Positions 53,391 through 63,276 of a stretch of 64,000 bases of DNA are shown in pieces. Source of the DNA: JAPPHA01 sp965220985 (GTDB lineage Bacteria > Pseudomonadota > Alphaproteobacteria > Rhodobacterales > Rhodobacteraceae); NCBI GenBank assembly GCA_965220985.1, contig OZ244854.1:2046001-2110000 (forward strand), written 5' to 3'. The notes beneath the pieces were generated by a model. The model was not told where the DNA came from. It did no database searches and worked only from the letters and a program-made list of their open reading frames with translations. Position 1 is the stretch's first letter. Each line of letters starts with the position of its first letter. A program made the position numbers and the translations under genes.

Positions 53391-54358
53391 TATTGGATGA
53401 CTCCGATTTCGCGGGAAAGGTCGCGGATCTCGCCAACGACCGTGTTCACGTAGTCCTGGAAGTCGTCGCCAACCTTGGTGAATGGAGCAAGGCCATTGGC
53501 CATCATTGCTTCCGCCCATTCGTCGGATGCGGCAACCTGCGCGAGGGCATCGGACCATTTCCGATAGTCCTCGTCAGCAATTCCTTTTGGGACGTAGAGT
53601 CCGCGCCAGTTGACAGCGACAACGTCGATTCCCTGTTCCATTGCGGTCGGGATGTCTTCGAAGCCAGGGATCCGCTCTTCGGTCATGACGGCGAGAACCT
53701 TGACTTCGCCAGCCTTGAGGAATCCGACCACTTCCGAAATGTCGCCGGTCATCGCCTGGGTATGGCCACCGATGGTCTGGGTGATTGCATCGGCGCCACC
53801 GTCGAGGCCGACGTACTTGACCGAACGAATGTCGGTGAAGCCGTTGCGGCCGAGCGCCATGAGGACCTTGAGATGGTCGAAGCCGCCCACGGCAGAACCG
53901 CCAGCGAAGGTGACCGAACCCGGATCGGCAGCGACTGCGTCGAGAAGGTCGTTCAATGAATTGTAGGGGGCGTCGTTGGCCACCACGATGACGCCTGGAT
54001 CAGCGCCGATGGCACCGAGAAAACGCACTTGGTCGGCCGTCATTCCGCCGTACGCATTCTGCGCGAGGCGAGTTGCGGTTGCCGAAGATGCCGCGACGAT
54101 GAGGTCCGCATCATCGTTTCGTTCATTGACCACGTGGCCGAACGCGAGTCCGCCGCCGCCGCCGGACATGTTGGTGACCTGGATCGGTTTGTCGACGGCA
54201 CCGATGTCGTACATGATCTTGCCGATGGTGCGGCAAGTGAAGTCCCAACCGCCTCCCGGGTTGGCTGGCGCAATGCACTCTGCCGAGTATGCGGAGCCGG
54301 CAAGACCTGCAACGAGGACAGGTGCGAGCAGGGCTCGTTTCAAGATTGACATGTTCAT
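53390..54358 (-). CDS. tctC: Tripartite tricarboxylate transporter substrate-binding protein (TctC/Bug family)
   Basis: A periplasmic receptor of 322 residues. Residues 1-26 form a Sec signal peptide (ILKRALLAPVLVAGLAGSAYSA). The mature part has the Bug-family loops: APANPGGGWDFTCRT near residue 31, which contacts the ligand carboxylate, and MSGGGGGLAFGHV near 64, plus KYVGLDGGADAITQTIGGHTQAM. AAGGGAG lies upstream of the ATG. It is first in the operon tctC-tctB-tctA-atuA-DUF4387. Confidence 0.94.
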   Translation of the reverse strand: MNMSILKRALLAPVLVAGLAGSAYSAECIAPANPGGGWDFTCRTIGKIMYDIGAVDKPIQVTNMSGGGGGLAFGHVVNERNDDADLIVAASSATATRLAQNAYGGMTADQVRFLGAIGADPGVIVVANDAPYNSLNDLLDAVAADPGSVTFAGGSAVGGFDHLKVLMALGRNGFTDIRSVKYVGLDGGADAITQTIGGHTQAMTGDISEVVGFLKAGEVKVLAVMTEERIPGFEDIPTAMEQGIDVVAVNWRGLYVPKGIADEDYRKWSDALAQVAASDEWAEAMMANGLAPFTKVGDDFQDYVNTVVGEIRDLSREIGVIQ

Positions 54359-55061
54359 GATTGTCTCTTTCTCCCTTTCTTGAGTTCGGCAACTCGACGT
54401 CGCGGGTCACCGATCAATCTGGCGTGTCGACCCGTCGTCCCCGGCAAAGGCCATGCCCGATGCGGCTTTCTTCGTAACCGCCACAGGGCCTTCGTCCCAG
54501 AGACGGTAGGGCATCGGAGAAACCTATCGAGTGGCAGTCGCCAAATCAATCACATTCGAATCGCTGATCTCCGACGCAACTTGTTGGCTCAGGTTGCCAA
54601 TGATAGCGGCGGCGGGCGTTTGAATTGCGACCGAGTCACGGACAATTCGGTCCTTGTCGTACCATTGCTGTATTTCACTCCGGCGAATTCCTGGTCAACC
54701 CGTCGAATGCGGTTATGAACATACGATTCTCGTCCGTTCATTCATGGCTTGATCGACATGGGGCGTCATTACACGACGGTCTCTGGACCAATCCGGCCAA
54801 ACGTTCCAAGGTCACTGCATCAAGCCCGCTATTCAAATTCCATTCTTTGTCACCTACAACCTGCACGAAAGAAGGCGGTTCGTCGCAGAGTTGCTGACAG
54901 TCGCCCGAATAAGTCACATCGCAGGTGTTGGCCGACAGAAAAAACGTCCGTCGAGGCTTCGAATTCGGGAAACCATGGGTGTTGGGGTGAGTCGGCGACA
55001 GGCCGTTCCAGCATCAGGACAATTTGTCGGGCAAGACGAACAGGGCAATTGGGCGAGCACC
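54359..55061. other. Long AT-richer region upstream of the helicase module
   Basis: About 700 bases between the divergent tctC and helicase genes. Base composition becomes AT-richer from about 54700. The frame of the helicase is open for 170 bases upstream of its assigned start but does not look like protein. I see no other gene, tRNA, integrase or clear repeat. Such a region often marks the edge of an acquired island. Confidence 0.45.
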
Positions 55062-57227
55062 ATGATTGACATTGTGTCGGGAACCACGCGGAAACCTGTC
55101 GCAAGCCAGCAGTTGGCTGAGTTCTTCAAGCGGCGTGCGGCGAGCTATTCCGGAATTCTCTATTTCGGGTACCCCATCATTGCCGCTCCAGATGGAGCAT
55201 TCGCCTTCGATGCAGTTTGGGTCAGCAGAGAAAGGGGCATCGTCATCTTCTGCCTGGTCGAAGAGACGGAGGTCGCGGAGGACTATGGCAGCGCGCAAGA
55301 CAGGAGTGCCAATCTCCTCGATGCGAGGCTCAGAAACCATACGGAACTCATGAGAGGCCGCGAGTTCTTGGCATCGCCTGAAGTGATTACATTCGCGCCT
55401 GCTGCGTGCGTCGCTGGGAACGAAAAAGCGGGATATCCGCTATGCAACCTGGACAACTTGGACAGTGCGATTGAAAGGACGTCGTGGAACCATCCCGAAA
55501 AGTTCGAGAACGTCGTTTCCGTTCTGCAGTCAATTTCCCAGATCCGGAAAGGCAAACGAACGCGAACAGCGGTGAATCCTGAATCAAGAGGGTCGAAGCT
55601 TCGTCGCCTCGAGGAGTCGGTTGCCAACCTGGACTACCAGCAGGGACGAGCTGTCATTGAGACGGTCGACGGCGTTCAGCGAATTCGCGGGATTGCCGGT
55701 TCCGGAAAAACCATGGTCCTTGCTCTCAAGGCAGCCTACCTGCACGTCTGTAACCCGGACTGGAGGATTGCAGTCACTTTCAATTCGCGTTCCTTGAAGG
55801 AACAGTTTCTCCAGCTGATCAAGATGTTCGTGGTCGAGCAGACGGGTGACGAGCCGGATTGGTCCGCCCTCTCGGTCATCAACGCATGCGGGTCGCCCGG
55901 AGGGCCAGACAGAACTGGCCTCTACTATGAATTCGTACGAAGCCATGGGCTGGAGTATGCGGATTTTCAGGAAGCCAACAGACAGTATGGTCACGATCGT
56001 GCTTTCGCCAGCGCATGCCGTGATGCCGTCGCAGGTGCGAAGGGCGAAACTCATCTGTACGATGCGATCCTTGTCGACGAAGCACAGGAACTCGGCCCTG
56101 ACTTTCTCCAGATGTGCTTCTCTATGCTCGAGGAGCCCAAGCGGCTCGTTTACGCTTATGATGAAATGCAGTCCTGGACTTGCACGAGTTTGCCGCCGCC
56201 CGAGAAACTATTCGGGACGGGTGCGAACGGTCGCGCCCGGGTGCGCTTTTTGCGTCCACAGCCCGGTTTGCCTCAGCAAGACATCGTACTCGAAAAGTGC
56301 TACCGAAATTCTCGGCCAGTACTCGTGACAGCGCACGCACTCGGGTTCGGAATATATCGGAAACCAGATGTTGAAACCGGAACTGGTCTCGTGCAGGTGT
56401 TCCAGCAACCCGGATTCTGGAATGAAATCGGATACCGTGAAGTATCTGGGGAGTTGGCGGAAGGTCACACGGTACGGTTGGCCCGACCACCCGAAACAAG
56501 CCCTGCCTTTCTGGAGGATCACTCGTCAATCGACGACCTCATTCAGTTTCGTGTCTTCAACACAAAAATAGAGCAAGCCGAGTGGCTGGTCGACAACATC
56601 GAGCAAAACATCGGCAAAGATGAACTGACCCCCGACGACATCATGGTCATCAATCCCAATCCGACAAAAACCAGGCAAGAGGTCGGAATTGCGCGACGAT
56701 TGGCATTCGAACGCGGAGTGAACTCGCACTTTGTTGGCGTCGGCTTCTCCGTTGATCACTTTTTTGACGAACACGACAAATCCATCGCGTTCTCAGGGAT
56801 TCACCGCGCCAAGGGCAATGAAGCAGCGATGGTCTACATCATCAACGCTCAAGACTGCGCGGGATCATATGGACAACTCCTGCAAGTGAGAAATCAGCTC
56901 TTCACGGCGATAACGAGGAGCAAGGCGTGGGTCCGTGTACTGGGTATCGGCAAAGGAATGGAGGCACTCGTTGAAGAATTCGAAAAGGTCAGGGAGAACA
57001 ATTTTGAACTCGAATTCGTCTACCCCGGCAAACAGGTTCTCGACAAGATGAGGCGCTTGCATCTCGACATCACCGAAGACGGGGACAGAGTCGTAAAGGC
57101 ATCCGTGGATCACCTCTCCAAATTCGTTGACGACTTTGAGGCCGGACGAGTGCGGTTGCAGGATCTGCCGAAGGAGACGATCGCGAAAGCGCGGACCTTG
57201 CTTGGCGACGGTGTGAGGCATGGCTAA
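55062..57227 (+). CDS. Superfamily-1 (UvrD-like) helicase with nuclease-like N-terminal domain
   Basis: A protein of 721 residues. Residues 1-170 look like a NERD/PD-(D/E)xK-type domain (SGILYFGYPIIAAPDGAF, FDAVWVSRERGIVIFCLVEE), but the usual catalytic ExK is not obvious, so it may be inactive. The helicase part has Walker A GIAGSGKT at 210-217, Walker B ILVDEAQELG with DEAQ at 339-342, HRAKGNEAAMV near 581 and FTAITRSKAWVRVLG near 615. The ATG at 55062 is followed at once by recognisable sequence, though its ribosome-binding site is weak. It overlaps the next gene by eight bases. Two-gene helicase modules of this type are often anti-phage. Confidence 0.85.
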   Translation: MIDIVSGTTRKPVASQQLAEFFKRRAASYSGILYFGYPIIAAPDGAFAFDAVWVSRERGIVIFCLVEETEVAEDYGSAQDRSANLLDARLRNHTELMRGREFLASPEVITFAPAACVAGNEKAGYPLCNLDNLDSAIERTSWNHPEKFENVVSVLQSISQIRKGKRTRTAVNPESRGSKLRRLEESVANLDYQQGRAVIETVDGVQRIRGIAGSGKTMVLALKAAYLHVCNPDWRIAVTFNSRSLKEQFLQLIKMFVVEQTGDEPDWSALSVINACGSPGGPDRTGLYYEFVRSHGLEYADFQEANRQYGHDRAFASACRDAVAGAKGETHLYDAILVDEAQELGPDFLQMCFSMLEEPKRLVYAYDEMQSWTCTSLPPPEKLFGTGANGRARVRFLRPQPGLPQQDIVLEKCYRNSRPVLVTAHALGFGIYRKPDVETGTGLVQVFQQPGFWNEIGYREVSGELAEGHTVRLARPPETSPAFLEDHSSIDDLIQFRVFNTKIEQAEWLVDNIEQNIGKDELTPDDIMVINPNPTKTRQEVGIARRLAFERGVNSHFVGVGFSVDHFFDEHDKSIAFSGIHRAKGNEAAMVYIINAQDCAGSYGQLLQVRNQLFTAITRSKAWVRVLGIGKGMEALVEEFEKVRENNFELEFVYPGKQVLDKMRRLHLDITEDGDRVVKASVDHLSKFVDDFEAGRVRLQDLPKETIAKARTLLGDGVRHG

Positions 57228-57891
57228 GGCGCACGAAGTACACAAGGAGATGTACGACATAACCACTGCATTGCTTGAATTGGGAATTTGTGATGATCAG
57301 CAATACCCGGTGGTTCGCCAAGTTGGACACAACAGATTCGAAGTGACACGTGAGCGAAGTTCGGAATATTCAAGCGTTTTTCGGAAAACCGACTATGCTG
57401 ATGCGTATAGGGTGATGAAACGGAACCGCGACTTCAACGTGTCCTTGGCGGATGGCGGTCTCCTGCAAGTGCATTACCTTCTCCACGGGGACGAAGTCGT
57501 CAAACATCGGTTGGCTTTCTTTCCGTCGCCTGATTTCAGCGCCTATCAAAACGAACCGGAATTGTACGAAAACAACGTGATCTATTCTGAAGCCCTCGAA
57601 CGGGGCGTGGTTGCCACGCCGATCCGGTTTGATTTTGACAAAGAGGCGTTCGAAGAAGACGTCCATCCCGTGTGTCACTTGACGATCGGGCAGTACAAAA
57701 ACTGCAGGGTGCCGGTTGCGAGCGCGATCTCTCCGTTCCGCTTTGTCGAGTTCGTAATGGGGGCATTCTACAACACGGCGTTTCGTGATTTTCGAAGTCG
57801 ACTTCGAGATCGGGGCATTTCATTCGCCCCGACCATCACTCCTGCCGAGTTGCAACGGTTGCATTTGGCGCTGCCTGTCAGATTGACTTGA
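57220..57891 (+). CDS. DUF2290 protein, partner of the helicase
   Basis: A protein of 223 residues that I assign to DUF2290 from the motif HLTIGQYKNCRVPVASAISP near residue 165 followed by RFVEFVMGAFYN, and from RFDFDKEAFEEDVHPVCH before it. The family has no assigned biochemical function. No signal peptide or membrane segment is seen. It overlaps the helicase gene by eight bases, so the two are surely co-expressed and probably act together. Base composition is AT-richer than surrounding core genes. Confidence 0.8.
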   Translation: MAKAHEVHKEMYDITTALLELGICDDQQYPVVRQVGHNRFEVTRERSSEYSSVFRKTDYADAYRVMKRNRDFNVSLADGGLLQVHYLLHGDEVVKHRLAFFPSPDFSAYQNEPELYENNVIYSEALERGVVATPIRFDFDKEAFEEDVHPVCHLTIGQYKNCRVPVASAISPFRFVEFVMGAFYNTAFRDFRSRLRDRGISFAPTITPAELQRLHLALPVRLT

Positions 57892-58076
57892 GTGCTTCGA
57901 ATCAGATCGAAGACAGGATGGCGGGGCCAATGCGAAGACAGCGTCAATCCGTTGGCATGTCCGATTCCTGATCGCTGCTCCTGCTTTGCGAACATCTGTT
58001 TGACGAAGTTCCACAGCGAGAAATCTGGTTTGACGCGGCATTGTTGAATGATTGGTCGACGCGGTCCCTTGCAGAT

Positions 58077-60647
58077 TCACTCGACGGCTCGCAAGACCTG
58101 CGACGGGCTGGCGCGGACCGCGCGCAGCGAAAAAAGCAGCCCCGCCAACACTGTAATGGCGGTTCCACACAGGATGATCACGCCTGCTGACGCTGCCTCG
58201 AACCGGTAGGGGCTTTCCATCACGAAGCGCATAACGGCCCATCCCGCGACGCTTCCGGCCAGCACGGCAACGCTGCCCGCGATCAGCCCGCACATGGTCG
58301 AACGAATGGCAAAGCTCCTTAGAATCTGAACGCGCGAAGCGCCAACCGTCCGCAGCACTGCCGCCTCGAAGCTGCGGGCCGCATCCCCGGCAGCAGCTGC
58401 GCCCACAAGAACGATGAACCCAATGACGAGAGTTCCCGAAGCGGCGTAAGTGACAGCGGCGACGAGTCCGGAAAGCAATCGAACGACCTGGTTGATTCCC
58501 TCCTTCACGTTGATGACCGTGACGTTGGGGAACTCCTTCACGACCGCATCGAACACTGCCTCCTCGCCGCCGCCGGCTTCGTTGTCGGCGCCCACGTAGA
58601 CGGTCGCGATGTGGGTGTGCGGAGCGCCTGCGAGTGCTGAGGGATTCAGCGACATGATGAACCCGATTCCCACGGTCGAAAAGTCCACCTCACGCAAGCT
58701 CGTGATCGTCGCATCGATGTCCCGTCCGAGAATGTTGATCGTGATGACGTCACCGATCATAAGGCCGAGTTCCTCGGCCTCCTCCGCCGAAAAACTGACC
58801 TGCGGGGGACCTTCATGGTCGCGGGGCCACCATTCGCCCTCAAGGATGATCGTGTCCGGCGGAACAGTCTCCGAATAGGTGACGCCGCGGTCTCCCTGCA
58901 GAACCCAGTGGTCGCCAGCGACCTCGGAAGCATCGCGACCGTTGATGTGGGTGAGGAACCCACGCAGCATCGGTGCCGTGTCCACTCTGTTCACCGATGA
59001 AAAGGTGGACAGGGAGTCCAGAAGCGCGTCGATCTGATCATTTTGAATGTCGACGAGGAAGAACGAGGGAGCGACATCGGGCAGGTCGCCTTCGATCAGC
59101 GCGTTCAGATTGGACGAAATCTGACCGACCGCTGCCAGAACTGACAGGCCAAGACCGAGTGACATCACGACAATCCGAGTGTCACTGGTCGGACCGCCAA
59201 CCGCAGCAAGCGCGAGGCGCAGCACCGGCAGGCCACGCACCGAGGTCCATCCGGCAGAGCGACGAGCGAATCTGCGAAACAAGGCCGCAACAATCGCCAG
59301 GACCGCCAGTGCTGCACAAATGCCAATCGCGGTCCACGTGCTGAGCATGGGGACACCTGACAGGACTGCTGATGCTGCAACGAGCGCGACGACGAGGCAA
59401 ATAGTGGCGATGATCGGCCTCACCCGGAACCGGCGAGCAGATTGGCCCTGATCGCGACGGTAAAGGGCGGCGGCCCGGATGTGGATGACTCGCGACAAGG
59501 GCCACAACGAGAACGCGGCAGCGATCAAAACGCCATAGAGCGCCGCCTCGAACACCGGCCCGAGTCGGACACCTGAGAAACTGATCGGCAGCGGGATTCT
59601 CTCGATCAGCACCGACTCCAGTCCGAGCACCGCGATGGTTCCAAGGATAGCTCCCGCGCAGACGCCAAGAATCGTCATGACGCCGATCTGAATCCCGTAA
59701 GTCAGCAGAACGGTCCGGCCATTGGCGCCAACGGTCCTGAGCGTCGCGATGGTGTCGATCTTTCCCTCCAGAAAGCTGACAACGGCCGCGGCGATTCCGA
59801 TTCCGCCGACGGCAAGCCCGGCCAGCCCGGCAAGGACGAGGAAGGCAGAGACTCGGTTGACGGCAAACCTGGTTTGCGGGCTGGGGTTGTTCCGATCACG
59901 CCATTCCGCACCTGCGTTGGCGAAGGTCTGATCGACGTCCCGCCTGATCTCGTTCAGATCGACAGATGGATCCAGCTTCAACCGGTAACTCGCATTGTAC
60001 CGCGTTCCGATTCCGAGGAACCCCGAACTCTCAAGCGTGTCCGAACGAACGATCACCCGTGGTGCCAGAAGACTTCCGAGTCCGGTTGAGGCATCGGGTT
60101 CGCTGACGAGAATTGCCGACACCCGGTAGCGTCCGGTCCCGAGCGTAAATTGGTCGCCAGGCTCGAGTCCCAGCCGCGAAGCCATTTGTTGCTGAACGAC
60201 GGCGCCTGCCACCCCGTCCTTGGCCGCAAGTGCATCCGCGAGCGGGACATCGGGCGACAACTCTGGCGCCCCGTACAGCGGATAGTTGTCATCAACCCCC
60301 TTCAACGAGACCAGCGCCCGGTTCACCGTGTCCGGCGTATCGGCCATTGCCATCGACCGAAACTGAACGATCTCCGAGACAACCGCAAAATTGCTGTTCA
60401 TCCACTCCTTTTCGGCTTCGTCGGCAGTCCGATAGCTGAAGGTGATTTCGGCATCGCCGCCGAGCAACGTCGTTCCCTGCAAACGGAGCCCGCTTTCGAT
60501 GGACTCCCGCACCATGCCGATTGCCGTGATCGCGCCGACGCCGATCGCAAGACAGGCGAGGAATACGCGGAATCCGCGTGTTCCGGTGCGCAATTCACGC
60601 GATGCAAATGCGACGGCAGGCGTCGATCGCCATCGGGTCAAATTCAT
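58077..60647 (-). CDS. ABC transporter permease, YbbP/FtsX-like
   Basis: A membrane protein of 856 residues with two FtsX domains. An N-terminal helix (FRVFLACLAIGVGAITAIG) is followed by a large periplasmic domain, three helices near 260-370, two further helices near 420-470, another periplasmic domain and three C-terminal helices. This ten-helix form is the YbbP type. Together with YbbA it may export or extract lipids or lipoproteins, and in other bacteria the pair sits beside the esterase TesA, as here. ATG at 60647 overlaps the ybbA stop by one base. Confidence 0.9.
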   Translation of the reverse strand: MNLTRWRSTPAVAFASRELRTGTRGFRVFLACLAIGVGAITAIGMVRESIESGLRLQGTTLLGGDAEITFSYRTADEAEKEWMNSNFAVVSEIVQFRSMAMADTPDTVNRALVSLKGVDDNYPLYGAPELSPDVPLADALAAKDGVAGAVVQQQMASRLGLEPGDQFTLGTGRYRVSAILVSEPDASTGLGSLLAPRVIVRSDTLESSGFLGIGTRYNASYRLKLDPSVDLNEIRRDVDQTFANAGAEWRDRNNPSPQTRFAVNRVSAFLVLAGLAGLAVGGIGIAAAVVSFLEGKIDTIATLRTVGANGRTVLLTYGIQIGVMTILGVCAGAILGTIAVLGLESVLIERIPLPISFSGVRLGPVFEAALYGVLIAAAFSLWPLSRVIHIRAAALYRRDQGQSARRFRVRPIIATICLVVALVAASAVLSGVPMLSTWTAIGICAALAVLAIVAALFRRFARRSAGWTSVRGLPVLRLALAAVGGPTSDTRIVVMSLGLGLSVLAAVGQISSNLNALIEGDLPDVAPSFFLVDIQNDQIDALLDSLSTFSSVNRVDTAPMLRGFLTHINGRDASEVAGDHWVLQGDRGVTYSETVPPDTIILEGEWWPRDHEGPPQVSFSAEEAEELGLMIGDVITINILGRDIDATITSLREVDFSTVGIGFIMSLNPSALAGAPHTHIATVYVGADNEAGGGEEAVFDAVVKEFPNVTVINVKEGINQVVRLLSGLVAAVTYAASGTLVIGFIVLVGAAAAGDAARSFEAAVLRTVGASRVQILRSFAIRSTMCGLIAGSVAVLAGSVAGWAVMRFVMESPYRFEAASAGVIILCGTAITVLAGLLFSLRAVRASPSQVLRAVE

Positions 60648-61360
60648 CACGCGACTTGCTCTTGTTCGCCGGCATTCGTCGGCTGGGACGATTCGGCAAT
60701 CGACCCGTCGCGAAGCCCGATGACCCGATCACAACGGGCAGCGAGCGAGTCGTCGTGGGTCGCGAGAACGAGAGTGCTGCCATGGCGATCGTTCAGTCCG
60801 AACAGCAGGCTGATGATCGAATCGCCCGTCGCCGAATCGAGATTTCCGGTCGGCTCGTCGGCGAGCAGTAGCCGGGGTCGGGGCGCGCAGGCACGAGCGA
60901 TCGCGACGCGTTGCTGCTCGCCCCCGGACATCTGAAACGGGTAATGGTGAATTCGGGATTCAAGACCGACTTCGCAAAGCTCGGCCTCCGCCCGTTCAAA
61001 GGCATCCTTGCGCCCCGCTAGTTCAAGGGGCGTCGCGACATTCTCAAGGGCGGTCATTGTCGGAATCAGATGAAAGGACTGAAAGACAACGCCCACGTTG
61101 TCACGCCTGAATGCCGCGAGTTGGTCCTCGGTCATGCTGCCTATGTCATTTCCGAGAACCTCGACCCGCCCGCCGGTCGCTTGCTCGAGCCCGCCAAGCA
61201 GCATCAGCATTGACGACTTGCCCGATCCTGACGGCCCAATGAGGCCGACCGTCATCCCTTCGGTGACTTCGAGATCAATGCCTTTGAGGATCTCGACGGG
61301 ACCGGCGTTTCCTGCCAGAGTCAGGCTGACGTTCATCAGATGAAGGCATGTTTGGGGCAT
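60647..61360 (-). CDS. ABC transporter ATP-binding protein, YbbA-like
   Basis: A protein of 237 residues of the LolD/MacB group. Walker A is GPSGSGKSSML near residue 42, the signature is MSGGEQQRVAIARA near 145, Walker B RLLLADEPTGNLDSATG follows, and the H-loop is VLATHDDSL. It powers the adjacent YbbP permease. Its ATG overlaps that of the divergent tesA frame, but the real esterase start is probably further in. Confidence 0.94.
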   Translation of the reverse strand: MPQTCLHLMNVSLTLAGNAGPVEILKGIDLEVTEGMTVGLIGPSGSGKSSMLMLLGGLEQATGGRVEVLGNDIGSMTEDQLAAFRRDNVGVVFQSFHLIPTMTALENVATPLELAGRKDAFERAEAELCEVGLESRIHHYPFQMSGGEQQRVAIARACAPRPRLLLADEPTGNLDSATGDSIISLLFGLNDRHGSTLVLATHDDSLAARCDRVIGLRDGSIAESSQPTNAGEQEQVA

Positions 61361-61418
61361 GGCAGTTCAAGGCGCTCGGGTTGGTCTGGAAAGCGGGGAC
61401 GGTCCACCGCCGGCAGGC

Positions 61419-62096
61419 ATGAGGTCCAGGATTTCAGGGCTTGCAATGGCAGTCGTTGCGGCTCTTGGATTGGCGATACATGCACCAGCTTGGTCCGGTG
61501 ATCAACAGGTGACCATTGCCGCCTTGGGTGACAGCCTCGTTCAGGGGTTCGGCCTGCCGCGAGAGCAGGGATTCACGGTTCAGCTCGACGAATGGCTGAA
61601 CGAGCGGGATCCGGACATCGAGATTCTCAATGCCGGGGTTTCCGGCGACACGACGGCGGGCGGACTGGCGCGCATGGACTGGACGATCGCGTCTGACGTG
61701 CATGCTCTCATCGTCGTTCTGGGAGCAAACGACATCCTTCGCGGGATTGATCCGGCGGTCAGCCGCGCGAACCTTCGCGGCATTCTCGAGAAGGCGGCGG
61801 CCGACGACCTGCCCGTGCTGCTCGTCGGGCACGAGGTTCTGGCCAACTACGGACCGGACTACAAGCGGGACTTCGAAGCGATCTATCGCGACCTGTCGCT
61901 CGAGTTTGGCACGTTGTTTCACGAGCGTTTCTTCGATGGCCTCGAAGACGGTCTTGATCGTCACGAGGCGGCACAAAAATACCTGCAAGACGACATGCTG
62001 CATCCCAATGCCGACGGTGTCGGCGTGATCGTCGCGACCATGGGGCCTCTGGTCCTCGAACTCGCGCGCCTTGCTCGTGAGCGTTCAATGAAGTGA
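61419..62096 (+). CDS. tesA: SGNH-fold esterase/lysophospholipase, TesA-like
   Basis: A periplasmic esterase of 225 residues. A signal peptide (RSRISGLAMAVVAALGLAIHAPAW) is followed by block I ALGDSLVQGFGLP with the catalytic serine, the glycine and asparagine blocks NAGVSGDTTAGG and VVLGANDILRG, and block V DDMLHPNADGV with the Asp-His pair. It hydrolyses thioesters and esters. I chose ATG 61419 to give a normal signal peptide; an in-frame ATG at 61359 overlaps ybbA. The tesA-ybbA-ybbP arrangement is widespread. Confidence 0.9.
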   Translation: MRSRISGLAMAVVAALGLAIHAPAWSGDQQVTIAALGDSLVQGFGLPREQGFTVQLDEWLNERDPDIEILNAGVSGDTTAGGLARMDWTIASDVHALIVVLGANDILRGIDPAVSRANLRGILEKAAADDLPVLLVGHEVLANYGPDYKRDFEAIYRDLSLEFGTLFHERFFDGLEDGLDRHEAAQKYLQDDMLHPNADGVGVIVATMGPLVLELARLARERSMK

Positions 62097-62538
62097 TCCG
62101 GGGCGCCGTTCGGAGCATCCGTGTAGCCCGAGGGTCGAGCCGCTCTCCATGCCATGAGATATTTGTGCCATGAATTGCCGGTATTGGGCCACTTTTGGGA
62201 CAAGCAGGCATTTTGCATCACGCAACGCACACCTCCGTTGCATTGCGATCCTTGAGAGGCGCACCAGTTCGTCGCCCGTTCCACGTCGACATGTTCAGCT
62301 GATCGCTTTGTCCGGCCGCAGAACAAGCACGGGCCGCCGAGGCTCCCGCGCATTGTCCCGATCCCGACGCCAGATCCGTATCCATTGTCATGGCGACGCT
62401 CGAGTGGCGATTTCACAAATTCTGACACTTGCAATCCGGCGGCAGTCTGTCTGAAACGCCGACGCAATCAACTGACGCAGATTCGGCGGTGGAGCAGATC
62501 GGGCCGAGCGTCCGTGGCTCGAGGACAAGGAAACGGGG
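62097..62538. other. Intergenic region between tesA and the aquaporin gene
   Basis: About 440 bases. Weak open frames occur on both strands but none resembles a protein family and all lack a credible start. I see no RNA gene or strong hairpin. It may contain decayed sequence. Confidence 0.4.
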
Positions 62539-63207
62539 ATGACCGTGAACATGACGCGAAGACTTGTCGCGGAGGCGCTCGGAACGGGGTTTCTGCTCGC
62601 CACGGTGGTCGGCTCGGGGATCATGGCCGAGTCGCTGGCGGATGGTAACACGGCACTGGCCCTGCTTGCGAATGCCATTGCGACCGGCGCAATTCTCGTG
62701 GTGCTCATTCTGGTTTTTGGCCCGATATCAGGCGCTCATTTCAATCCAGCCGTCACCCTGTGTTTCCTGATCCGCCGCGAGATCGCCGCCCGTCACGCCG
62801 CCCTCTACTGTCTGGTTCAGGTGGCAGCCGGTATCGCGGGAGTCGTCGTCGCGCATGTCATGTTCGCCGAATCCATTGCACAGGCGTCGATGACCGCACG
62901 AACCGGGGTTGGTCAGTGGACGGGGGAGTTTGTTGCGACATTCGCGCTGATTGCCGCGATCCTGGGGACGATTCGATTCCAGCCAACGGCGACGCCATGG
63001 GCTGTCGGCCTCGTGATCACAGCAGGATACTGGTACACATCGTCGACCTCTTTCGCCAATCCGGCGGTCACGATCGCGCGAGGGTTCACCGACAGTTTTT
63101 CCGGCATCCTGCCGCTTCACGTTCCGCTATTTGTGCTGGTTCAACTGATCGCAGCGGTCGTTGCAACGCAGACATTCTCCTGGTTGTTGTCTGAACACGA
63201 CGATTGA
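62539..63207 (+). CDS. MIP family channel (aquaporin/aquaglyceroporin)
   Basis: A membrane protein of 222 residues with six helices and the two half-helices that meet in the pore. Both NPA motifs are intact: ISGAHFNPAVTL near residue 75 and TSFANPAVTIARG near 177. EALGTGFLLATVVGSGIMAE is the typical first helix. The sequence after the second NPA keeps the pore arginine (IAR). It could pass water, glycerol or metalloid acids; the short loops and TSxxNPA form occur in several bacterial groups. AAGGAAA precedes the ATG. Confidence 0.92.
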   Translation: MTVNMTRRLVAEALGTGFLLATVVGSGIMAESLADGNTALALLANAIATGAILVVLILVFGPISGAHFNPAVTLCFLIRREIAARHAALYCLVQVAAGIAGVVVAHVMFAESIAQASMTARTGVGQWTGEFVATFALIAAILGTIRFQPTATPWAVGLVITAGYWYTSSTSFANPAVTIARGFTDSFSGILPLHVPLFVLVQLIAAVVATQTFSWLLSEHDD

Positions 63208-63276
63208 CGGATGAGATCCGGATCACATTTTGTCGTGAACCTTCGGCACGGGCGTGACCTTTGTTGGGAACATGTC

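Noticed and set aside
62170..62454. Plus-strand frame of 94 codons upstream of the aquaporin
   Set aside because: The product is highly basic and low in complexity with no good start. A competing frame on the other strand is equally open, which suggests non-coding DNA.
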